Positions 1 to 5,828 of a stretch of 19,325 nt of DNA are shown here, one piece after another. Numbering within the stretch: position 1 is the stretch's first letter; each line of letters begins with the position of its first letter. The notes below the pieces were generated by a model that was given only the letters and a program-made list of their open reading frames with translations, was not told the origin of the DNA and did not search any database. The translations under genes were made by a program, and so were the position numbers. The DNA lies in contig CAMYJP010000019.1 of the NCBI GenBank assembly GCA_947258675.1, positions 1 to 19,325 on the forward strand, in the 5' to 3' direction. The DNA comes from an uncultured Desulfobulbaceae bacterium (GTDB taxonomy: Bacteria; Desulfobacterota; Desulfobulbia; Desulfobulbales; BM004).

Positions 1-191
1 TGGGAGGCTTTTTCTGTCCCGGACTTTGTTCTCTTTATGTTCATTTCTGAAGTAATAATCTTTCCTTGAGTCGTTGGCCATTGAAGACTTTCTTTGGCAT
101 TACTAATACTGTTCATGCCAATGATAGTTAATATAATTCCAACGATTACAAACAGTATACCGAACAATAAGTAAGCTAGTTTTTTATCCAT
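1..191 (-). CDS. DUF3592-like membrane protein, N-terminal part (cut by window edge)
   Basis: The reading frame starts at ATG 191-189 and stays open to the left edge, giving 63 residues. An AAGGA Shine-Dalgarno lies 9 nt upstream (positions 201-205). Residues 1-4 are MDKK, about residues 5-25 form one strongly hydrophobic helix, and a segment with W38 and a G-K-I-I-x-S pattern follows. The order helix, then W-P-x-x-x-G-x-I-x-x-S, is what I associate with DUF3592 proteins, which are small membrane proteins of unknown function. The gene follows the cyclase gene on the same strand after about 50 bp, so the two may be co-transcribed. The fold assignment is from pattern memory; that this is a real gene is well supported by the ribosome-binding site and membrane segment. 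Confidence 0.75.
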   Translation of the reverse strand, partial: MDKKLAYLLFGILFVIVGIILTIIGMNSISNAKESLQWPTTQGKIITSEMNIKRTKSGTEKAS

Positions 192-240
192 ATTATATCA
201 TCCTTCACTAGCTATGAAGTCAAGTGACCGACAAAGCAGT

Positions 241-1389
241 TTACAATGGAAGACTCTTAACGTTTTCCCTCTTTAAAGTATCAGATCTCCTTTCCTTTAG
301 GAAATAGGTCTTCATTTCTCCTTTTCCCTTGATCTTTACCAGAGGAGTCCGAAGTTCCACGGAAAAATTATAGTTCAACGCCTTATATGTTGCCTCCGAT
401 ATCTGTATCCGCGACGGTATACCCTGAGACTCTAATCGACTTGCAACGTTGACAGTATCTCCCCACAAGTCATATATAAATTTGCTCTTGCCGATAACAC
501 CTGCAATCACTGGGCCTGTGTTAACACCTATGCGGAGGGTGAGCTCGCTACTATAACTTAGTTGTTTCATAGCAGCGAGCATGGCTAACCCGGCGTCTAC
601 CACGACGTCGGCATGGTCTGATCGTGGAACAGGGATTCCGGCTGCCAGCATGTAAGAATCACCAATGGTTTTGATCTTCTCAAGCCCGCGGATTGCCACC
701 AGTTCATCAAAAACATTGAATATTTCGTTCAATCTTTGAACCAGCGATTTGGCAGGAACGCGTGAAGCCATTTCAGTGAAATTCACCAGATCAGCAAACA
801 TTACCGTAACTGTATCAAAATGATCAGCGATAGTAAGCTCCCCTCGTCTTAATCTCTCTGCTATCGGTCGAGGAAGAACATTAAGCAGTAGTAACTCTGA
901 ATTTTTTCTTTCATAATCGAGCCAATCTTGATATGCCTTAACACTTAGAATGTTGCGTAGACGTAGAACTAGCTCACTCGAGTCCACTGGCTTAGCCAGA
1001 AAATCACTCGCACCAAGCTCCAGCGTTTTTAATTTAGTTGCGGAATCGGTAGAGGCGGTTAGAACAAGAACCGGGATACGGGATAAATTATCATCGTTCT
1101 GAATCATAGCCAGGATCTCCAGTCCGCTTAAATTCGGCATTACCAGATCCAACAGTAATACATCCGGTTTATGTTCTTTCAGCAGCGCCATCGCCTTTTG
1201 GGAATCCGTAGTAGAAACAAAATATTTATAGCCGGCCTCTTCCAGAAAAATTTGAATTATTTCGATATTAATTGATTCATCATCGACCATCATGATGGTT
1301 GCATCACTCAGGTGCTCAGATTTTCGTGGCTTCTCGTCTGCAAGGGAGCTGACAAGATCGGGTGAATCTCCATCGTTGTTCAAGAGCAT
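241..1389 (-). CDS. Response-regulator/class III adenylate cyclase fusion
   Basis: A 382-residue cytoplasmic protein. Residues about 30-150 are a receiver domain with acidic D36/D37, phospho-acceptor D81, T111 and K133. A helical linker (about 150-190, containing N-V-L-P and I-A-E-R-L) leads into a class III nucleotide cyclase domain (about 193-365). All six canonical residues are visible with the spacing of mycobacterial Rv1625c: metal-binding D200 and D244, base-selecting K240 and D307, transition-state N314 and R318. The K/D pair predicts ATP rather than GTP as substrate. By family knowledge, phosphorylation of the receiver would control cAMP synthesis. No membrane helix is present, and no partner kinase is seen in the window. 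The start is ATG with an A-rich AAGG ribosome-binding site. Its likely downstream partner here is the stand-alone cNMP-binding protein at 3577-4044. Confidence 0.95.
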   Translation of the reverse strand: MLLNNDGDSPDLVSSLADEKPRKSEHLSDATIMMVDDESINIEIIQIFLEEAGYKYFVSTTDSQKAMALLKEHKPDVLLLDLVMPNLSGLEILAMIQNDDNLSRIPVLVLTASTDSATKLKTLELGASDFLAKPVDSSELVLRLRNILSVKAYQDWLDYERKNSELLLLNVLPRPIAERLRRGELTIADHFDTVTVMFADLVNFTEMASRVPAKSLVQRLNEIFNVFDELVAIRGLEKIKTIGDSYMLAAGIPVPRSDHADVVVDAGLAMLAAMKQLSYSSELTLRIGVNTGPVIAGVIGKSKFIYDLWGDTVNVASRLESQGIPSRIQISEATYKALNYNFSVELRTPLVKIKGKGEMKTYFLKERRSDTLKRENVKSLPL

Positions 1390-1615
1390 CTTTCTACCTT
1401 TTTTCGAACCCGTATTAATGTAAATTTATAAAGTAGTAACAAGAACAGATTAGATCTGGAATATTCTAATTTCTTCGAACAAAAAAGAGTGGATCTTTAG
1501 GGGAATTTGCACGACTCACATATATGACTTTAAGAGCGAAAAGTCCGAAAATCGAATCATCACTTCCTTGACAAAATGAATACTATCAGTGCCATTACTT
1601 CTCGTGTAAAGTTTA

Positions 1616-2083
1616 TTATGGCAATAAATAAAAATCTAAATACTTATCATATTCACCAACGTTGACATATTCAGCACCTATATAGAGGCCTTTGACTACC
1701 CTGACAAGGACTTCTCTTGAGATAAAGGTCTTCTGGGTGTCATCAATTCTATATTCAACATTGAGAATATTATCTTCTTCAATTTTATGTGCACCGACAG
1801 TATAAAAACCAACACCGCTCATGGAGATATTATTTGCTATAATGCCGCCCTCGTCATTATCATGAGATTGATTTACGTAACGGCCCTTTAATTCTGTATC
1901 CTTTCGATACATCTTCCTGAATTCAAGGACAACATTAAATTTTTTTTTGCAGAGACAACTAATTTTCTGAACCTTTTTTGGTTGTTTCAATTTTTCTACA
2001 GGAATAGTTTTTGAGACCTGGCAATAAGGACACTTGATTTCAACTGTATTGTCTCGATTTACATAAATCCTCTCAACTTCCAT
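1616..2083 (-). CDS. Zinc-ribbon PilZ domain protein (probable c-di-GMP receptor)
   Basis: I place the start at ATG 2083-2081 because it has AAGGA 9 nt upstream and opens directly into the conserved part; a start 36 nt further out lacks such support. The product is 155 residues. An N-terminal zinc-ribbon-like module has C18-x2-C21 and C43-x-C45. A PilZ domain follows with an intact R56-x3-R60 motif and an N85-x-S87-x2-G90 motif, the two signatures that contact cyclic di-GMP in PilZ proteins. No other output domain is present, so it is probably an adaptor that changes a partner's activity when it binds the nucleotide. It is a single-gene unit with long gaps on both sides. Confidence is high for PilZ and moderate for metal binding. 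Confidence 0.88.
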   Translation of the reverse strand: MEVERIYVNRDNTVEIKCPYCQVSKTIPVEKLKQPKKVQKISCLCKKKFNVVLEFRKMYRKDTELKGRYVNQSHDNDEGGIIANNISMSGVGFYTVGAHKIEEDNILNVEYRIDDTQKTFISREVLVRVVKGLYIGAEYVNVGEYDKYLDFYLLP

Positions 2084-2550
2084 GATACAATCCTTTGAGT
2101 ATATAAAGAGGAAAACCAAGCTAATTAGGTTCGTTACCTACCAACCACTTTTCAGGATCGCTTGTATATCCATATTTATGTAACGCCATTGCAATCAATT
2201 AAAAAATGGGGTCACCATTTGCAACATGTTTATGTTTGGGTGCATTTTGCACTGTCGCCTTTTATTTTACTTTCGGCTGTATGATGCACCGTCTTTACCC
2301 GACAACCAGTAGAAGTTCAAAATACTTCTTTCTATTTAGAAACAAAAAAACCAGGAGAAGATTTTGCGTCTCACAACATGGCTTTACATTTTTCTAGAGT
2401 ATGGTAGCTGAGTAACTTAGTGGAAAAGATATATATTTGCCCTTCATCGAAGACATTGAAAAATAGAGTTTGCTCTGATCGATGCTGTACGTTGCAGATT
2501 GAAATTTTAATTTGTATTAAAAATCTCGACTGGATAATCTATCAATATTG
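2084..2550. other. AT-rich intergenic stretch without convincing genes
   Basis: Only short open frames occur here. The plus-strand ones at 2206-2397 and 2420-2611 have no ribosome-binding site and a low-complexity, aromatic-rich composition, so I do not accept them. An imperfect 6-bp inverted repeat (AAATGG/CCATTT) lies near 2205-2222. No tRNA, riboswitch or clear terminator was seen. The promoter of the PilZ gene should lie at the left end of this stretch, but I could not find a convincing -35/-10 pair. Confidence 0.5.
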
Positions 2551-3057
2551 TTACCATAGAACGATAAAATTCTCTAATTTGCCGAGAAGTTTTGTGCGAT
2601 CATCCTGGTAAACGTTTACCCATTTTGCATTTACATATTTTGCTGCTCGGTGGGGAAGGTCATCTCCACCTGGTTTGTAATAGTCATCTATTGTCAAAAT
2701 ATACTTACCGGGAACTCCGGCACTGAAATAAAACGCACGTGTTTGTTTTCTGTACCCATCGTGTCCATCTATGACCGGGATACCATCCGGCCCGATAATC
2801 TTATACTTTATTTTGCGTTTTGCCTTTTTACTCCGGCTTTGAATGACAACCCTGAATCGTTCATCAACCATATTAGCATTCATAGTCAAAGGTTTGTTAT
2901 AGGCAAGATAATCGCTATAGATTTTATCCCCGGATAGTAGCATCAGATCACTTATGGACCAGACCAGGAGTATACCGCCGAAAAGAATAATAACTATACC
3001 CCACCATGATTTGGTGATATATTTAAAAGATTTTAATACGTTATCTATTCTTGTCAT
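2551..3057 (-). CDS. Unknown single-helix membrane protein
   Basis: A 168-residue protein starting at ATG 3057-3055 with GGAG 5 nt upstream. A basic N-terminus is followed by one strong membrane helix (about residues 19-40). The remaining ~125 residues are probably periplasmic and beta-rich, with a K/R-rich patch (about 75-84), a G-P-D-G turn and several Y-x-x-G/P turns, consistent with a small immunoglobulin-like or jelly-roll sandwich. No catalytic motif or cysteine pattern is visible and I recognise no family. It stands alone between two long gaps. A short stem-loop (TTACT/AGTAA, 3072-3086) lies just before its ribosome-binding site. It is probably a real gene, judging by the ribosome-binding site and the membrane-protein composition; the function is unknown. 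Confidence 0.7.
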   Translation of the reverse strand: MTRIDNVLKSFKYITKSWWGIVIILFGGILLVWSISDLMLLSGDKIYSDYLAYNKPLTMNANMVDERFRVVIQSRSKKAKRKIKYKIIGPDGIPVIDGHDGYRKQTRAFYFSAGVPGKYILTIDDYYKPGGDDLPHRAAKYVNAKWVNVYQDDRTKLLGKLENFIVLW

Positions 3058-3576
3058 AATTGCTCCAAGCTTTACTGTTTTAGTAAGGACACAGAACCTG
3101 TCTCATTTTACAAACACCATATTCCGAATAAGAAATCCAAGTTGAAATTTGTTGTCAAAGATATTTGCTAGTCAATGATTGCATGCGCAAAATAAAAAGA
3201 AAAAATTTTCAATGGGTGCCATCTCATTGAATTTACTATTTCTGTCTTTTCTTTATCTGGGAACAGATTGATTTCCTTATTAGACTGTCAGATACTTCTT
3301 TCGAACGCTATGGGAAAAAACTTAAGGATATTGATGTAGTAGAGGGATATAAAAAGAGGGTGTTTGACTTTCTTAAATAAGTAATATATTGCCAAATGCT
3401 TACTGTCAGTAATTTCCTAACCAGGCAAGATTTATAGTGGAAATGGAAGGGTAGAAAATGCAAAGCGGGCAGATGGGTTAGCAATTAATTGTATCTTTTA
3501 GCTCAAAAAGAGTCCTAGAAAAATAAGCCCAAGCAATGCCAAAGTCCATGAATAATGATGTCATTTTCAAATAGTA
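3058..3576. other. 519-bp gap holding only gene debris
   Basis: No intact gene is supported in this interval. The 5' untranslated part of the leftward gene at 2551-3057 lies at its left end. The middle contains the protein-like plus-strand frame at 3231-3380 described separately. The right part, 3381-3576, shows only short frames and A/T runs. No hairpin followed by a T-run convincingly terminates the leftward cNMP-binding gene here. Confidence 0.5.
3231..3380 (+). pseudogene. Possible 3' remnant of a lost gene
   Basis: The plus-strand frame is open from just after a TGA (3228-3230) to a TAA (3378-3380) but has no ATG and no ribosome-binding site. From about 3261 its translation looks like the C-terminal tail of a real soluble protein, with alternating charged and hydrophobic residues including D-F-L-I-R-L-S-D-T-S-F-E-R-Y-G and ending V-F-D-F-L-K. 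The first ~10 residues are low-complexity aromatic and probably not part of it. I cannot name the parent family. It could equally be chance coding-like composition. Confidence 0.3.
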
Positions 3577-4044
3577 CTAAATGTCATCCCGCCACATGAA
3601 ATTTAAGTCTATCAGCCTGTCAGAAAGGATTGACGCCAGATTATGCATTATCACATAGCCAATATGGTTATATCTTTCAAACAGATCATACAGCTTTTGC
3701 GCACGGAATTTTATAACATGTAATTCATCACCATAGGCAACAACCTGGGCTGACCGACGCTTGCCTTTTAAAAGACCCATCTCACCGAACACCCCACCTT
3801 TTTTTAATGTGGCCAGTCGCTTTGCGGTTCTATTATCCTTTCCTCTTGGAACCAACTGAACCTTGACCATACCATTAGCAATAAAGAAAAGGTCGTCTGG
3901 CCCTTCACCTGCAAACGATTCTTCCAGGATCACGTCATTATCTCGATATGTTAAATCCTCACCGCAAGCCAAAACCGCGTCTAGCTCTTCAAGATCTAAT
4001 CCTTCAAAAATTTTGTATGTTAAAAGTTTTTTTCTGTCTACCAC
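3577..4044 (-). CDS. Stand-alone cyclic-nucleotide-binding domain protein
   Basis: A 155-residue soluble protein starting at GTG 4044-4042 with AGGAG 8 nt upstream. Residues about 10-140 form one cNMP-binding (Crp/Fnr-type) beta-roll. The phosphate-binding cassette is visible as F86-G-E88-M-G-L-L followed by R97-S98-A99; E88 and R97 correspond to the ribose- and phosphate-contacting residues of cAMP-binding family members. The chain stops after the C-helix (about 120-150), and no helix-turn-helix follows, so it is not a transcription factor of the Crp type. It probably acts as a cAMP-responsive adaptor. The adenylate cyclase at 241-1389 is the obvious candidate source of ligand, but that link is inference from proximity. 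Confidence 0.9.
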   Translation of the reverse strand: MVDRKKLLTYKIFEGLDLEELDAVLACGEDLTYRDNDVILEESFAGEGPDDLFFIANGMVKVQLVPRGKDNRTAKRLATLKKGGVFGEMGLLKGKRRSAQVVAYGDELHVIKFRAQKLYDLFERYNHIGYVIMHNLASILSDRLIDLNFMWRDDI

Positions 4045-4113
4045 AGTTTATTCTCCTGTTCTAATTTAATGGAGAAATGGAAAAGTTCCATGAATTTTGT
4101 TAGTGCTGTCTTA

Positions 4114-4318
4114 TTAACTAGTTAGTGCCCATCCGGAAAGTCCTTTTTTTTCGGATGGCGGCACTAAGTTGTTTGCAATTCGAAAACGAGCAGTTTTGAG
4201 CAAGTTCAAGGATTGCAAGGAGTTGCGCGGAGGCGTACTCAGGTAGGCCGCACAAACAACTCCGCAGGCTGACGAAGAAATTGCTTAAAAGGGCCGTTTC
4301 CGGATGGAAATTAGTTAA
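4114..4318. repeat. Nested inverted-repeat element (MITE- or BIME-like)
   Basis: An outer pair TTAACTA (4114-4120) / TAGTTAA (4312-4318) flanks a perfect 11-bp pair CCATCCGGAAA (4129-4139) / TTTCCGGATGG (4297-4307). Inside, 4194-4207 pairs with 4277-4290 (12 of 14), GGAGTTG 4219-4225 with CAACTCC 4257-4263, GCGG 4227-4230 with CCGC 4248-4251, and GCGTAC 4233-4238 with GTAGGC 4243-4248 (5 of 6; an alternative pairing that shares 4248 with the previous pair) around a TCAG loop. The nested symmetry is far beyond chance. It has no coding capacity, lies between two leftward genes, and is GC-richer than its surroundings. It resembles dispersed palindromic intergenic repeats that I associate with Desulfobacterota genomes; only one copy is present in this window, so its dispersal is inferred. 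Confidence 0.8.
4122..4167. repeat. Strong hairpin in the left arm of the repeat element
   Basis: TTAGTGCC (4122-4129) pairs with GGCACTAA (4160-4167) and CATCCG (4130-4135) with CGGATG (4152-4157), leaving a 2-nt bulge (4158-4159) and a T-rich 16-nt loop. Read leftwards, the A-run of the loop lies inside rather than after the stem, so it is not a typical intrinsic terminator. Confidence 0.7.
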
Positions 4319-4390
4319 GTATTACTTTTTTGTCAAGCAGGATACATGAATAGGGCAGTTGCCAGAAAACAAATTTGGCTAACTTTGGGT

Positions 4391-4702
4391 TCATTTAATA
4401 GGCCTTATGAGATGGGTGCGACGGAGTTCTTCCCACAATTCATTTATTATGATCATTGATGCATCATCACCATGTACATCATTTTTACCAGCATAAGTGC
4501 AACAAGCTCGCATCAGGGCCTTATTTTCTGACCATAAACCAAATTCAGATCTGATATACAAGCCTAACGAAGAAAGGCGTAGTTCAATTAACTCATTCTT
4601 ATCCATTTTAGCCATCTCGGCTCTATCCTTCAATGGCAAGTTAGAGATTAGATGTTTTACAGCTTCATCAAGACTTTGAGGTAAATGTTCCAAGCAACTC
4701 AT
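4391..4702 (-). CDS. Small conserved-looking protein (possibly DUF6794-type)
   Basis: A 103-residue soluble, mostly helical protein. Features include L-P-Q-S-L-D-E-A-V near the N-terminus, S-L-G-L-Y-I-R-S-E-F-G-L-W in the middle, a D-D-A-S-M-I-I-I segment and L-W-E-x-L-R near the C-terminus. I recall this arrangement from a small uncharacterised family (possibly DUF6794); the name is tentative. ATG 4702-4700 is the first start, but its AAGGA directly abuts the ATG. TTG at codon 4 would have a normal 9-nt spacing and may be the true start. No function can be assigned. The repeat element lies immediately downstream. Confidence 0.7.
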   Translation of the reverse strand: MSCLEHLPQSLDEAVKHLISNLPLKDRAEMAKMDKNELIELRLSSLGLYIRSEFGLWSENKALMRACCTYAGKNDVHGDDASMIIINELWEELRRTHLIRPIK

Positions 4703-5045
4703 TCCTTTTGTAGCTTAATGAAAACGATTCCTGGCTTAGCAGAAATTTTAATCTCAATTAGGGTCTAATTCTCCGCTGCTTGCACCGTTTTGATATGAGA
4801 CAACAATTATGATACCCCGTAACTTTTGGAGGTGAGGTTCATTAATACCTCTGCAAATGCCATGACGCAACTTCTAACAGGAAGAATCCTTTTCTTAATC
4901 TTTAAAATAGCAAAATCTCATATATAATTTAATCAAGTTGTAAGGGTCCTTTTGTGTATGGTTCCTTTTAAATATTCTAAAGTCTTTTCTCAATTTATTC
5001 GATAAAAAGGGGTGATCACTTTTATGTATTTCATTAGAAAGTGAA
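4703..5045. other. 343-bp divergent intergenic region
   Basis: This AT-rich stretch separates the leftward gene ending at 4391 from the rightward receiver-domain gene. It contains a small stem-loop (GAGGT 4834-4838 / ACCTC 4847-4851). I looked for a kinase or ATPase-domain remnant that could have belonged to the downstream receiver domain and saw none in any frame. No convincing promoter was identified. Confidence 0.5.
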
Positions 5046-5444
5046 GTGAAAGCAGAGCCGGTTGAGGATCTTTCCTCCTTGCAGAAAAAAAAGATTCTGA
5101 TTATGGATGATGAGGACTATATGATGCTCATTCGTCTTGGCTGCAGTGCGGATTGCGTTTCCAGTGGGGAAGAAGCGGTGGAAGTTTTTAAGCACCAGAA
5201 TAATCAGGGGCAGCCATTTGATGCTGTTTTGCTTGATTTAACTATACCTGCCGGAATGGGCGGCAAAGAGGCGATTCAGAAAATGCGTGATGTAGATCCC
5301 GAAGTAAAAGGGGTTGTTTGCAGTGGATATTCTAATGATCCTATTATGTCTGATTTCCGTAAATTTAGTTTCAGCGGTGTTTTGCCGAAGCCATTTGAAA
5401 TAGAGGATTTGGGTACTGTTCTTGCCACTGTGTTATACCAGTAA
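5046..5444 (+). CDS. Orphan receiver-domain protein with a shortened first helix
   Basis: 132 residues, essentially a single receiver domain. The phosphorylation residues are present: D21/D22, acceptor D64, S93 at the Thr/Ser switch position and K115 before P-F. The segment from D22 to the L-G of helix 1 is about six residues shorter than in usual receivers, removing roughly a turn and a half of that helix. The rest (D-L-T-I-P-A-G-M-G-G-K-E-A and S-G-Y-S-N-D-P) closely resembles C-terminal receivers of large deltaproteobacterial hybrid kinases. The only start is GTG 5046 with a poor ribosome-binding site, and an in-frame TGA lies at 5013. It may be a working single-domain regulator or a leftover of a lost hybrid kinase. 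Confidence 0.75.
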   Translation: MKAEPVEDLSSLQKKKILIMDDEDYMMLIRLGCSADCVSSGEEAVEVFKHQNNQGQPFDAVLLDLTIPAGMGGKEAIQKMRDVDPEVKGVVCSGYSNDPIMSDFRKFSFSGVLPKPFEIEDLGTVLATVLYQ

Positions 5445-5515
5445 AAAATATTTCCCTGCTCCGGCCTGATTGTGATATGGTTGATGTTAAAACGTTGGAT
5501 ACTATTTATTAATTA

Positions 5516-5779
5516 ATGAAATTGAAATATATGAAAGAAAACGCGCCAATCAGAATTGATCAAAAAATTTTAGATGAAACAAACCTCTGTGAAAAAAATT
5601 TTGCTTGCCTGGCAAACGGCGGCAAAAGCTGTTGTGAGGCGGAATATTCGGTATCAGGGAAAGTCTTGTTCGTAAAATGCTTTGATAAGGATTCCTGCAA
5701 ATACAAACAACCTTTTGGAGAATCATACGTATGTCAATGCCCTACAAGGTTGGAGCTTTATCTAAAGTACAATATCTAA
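5516..5779 (+). CDS. Cysteine-rich small protein of unknown function
   Basis: 87 residues with eight cysteines: C25, C31, C39, C40, C55, C61, C73 and C75. There is no signal peptide or membrane helix, so it is probably cytoplasmic and may bind zinc or an iron-sulfur cluster. C61 with the C73-x-C75-P pair resembles a metal site. ATG 5516 is used; an alternative is ATG 5531, and neither has a good Shine-Dalgarno. I have a vague memory of similar short proteins in sulfate reducers with a G-x-S-Y-V-C-x-C-P ending but cannot name a family. It ends 29 bp before the chosen start of the serine hydrolase. Confidence 0.65.
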   Translation: MKLKYMKENAPIRIDQKILDETNLCEKNFACLANGGKSCCEAEYSVSGKVLFVKCFDKDSCKYKQPFGESYVCQCPTRLELYLKYNI

Positions 5780-5780
5780 G

Positions 5781-5828
5781 ATGCATACCAGCAAAAAAAA
5801 ACGTCATCATGAAACAACGTTTCAATAA
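5781..5828 (+). CDS. Mini-ORF bridging two genes (doubtful)
   Basis: ATG 5781 comes one nucleotide after the stop of the cysteine-rich gene and opens a 15-codon frame (MHTSKKKRHHETTFQ). Its TAA (5826-5828) lies inside the first codons of the serine hydrolase. The hydrolase has no clear ribosome-binding site, so passing ribosomes could reinitiate here. There is no independent evidence that the peptide is made. Confidence 0.15.
   Translation: MHTSKKKRHHETTFQ

Noticed and set aside
2206..2611. Two plus-strand frames of 63 codons each
   Set aside because: No ribosome-binding sites, aromatic- and Lys-rich translation typical of AT-rich non-coding DNA; the second runs into the reverse-strand gene at 2551.
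4330..4375. Possible terminator after the small gene at 4391-4702 (GCCA/TGGC arms near 4361-4379)
   Set aside because: The stem is short and bulged, and in the leftward transcript it is not followed by a T-run.
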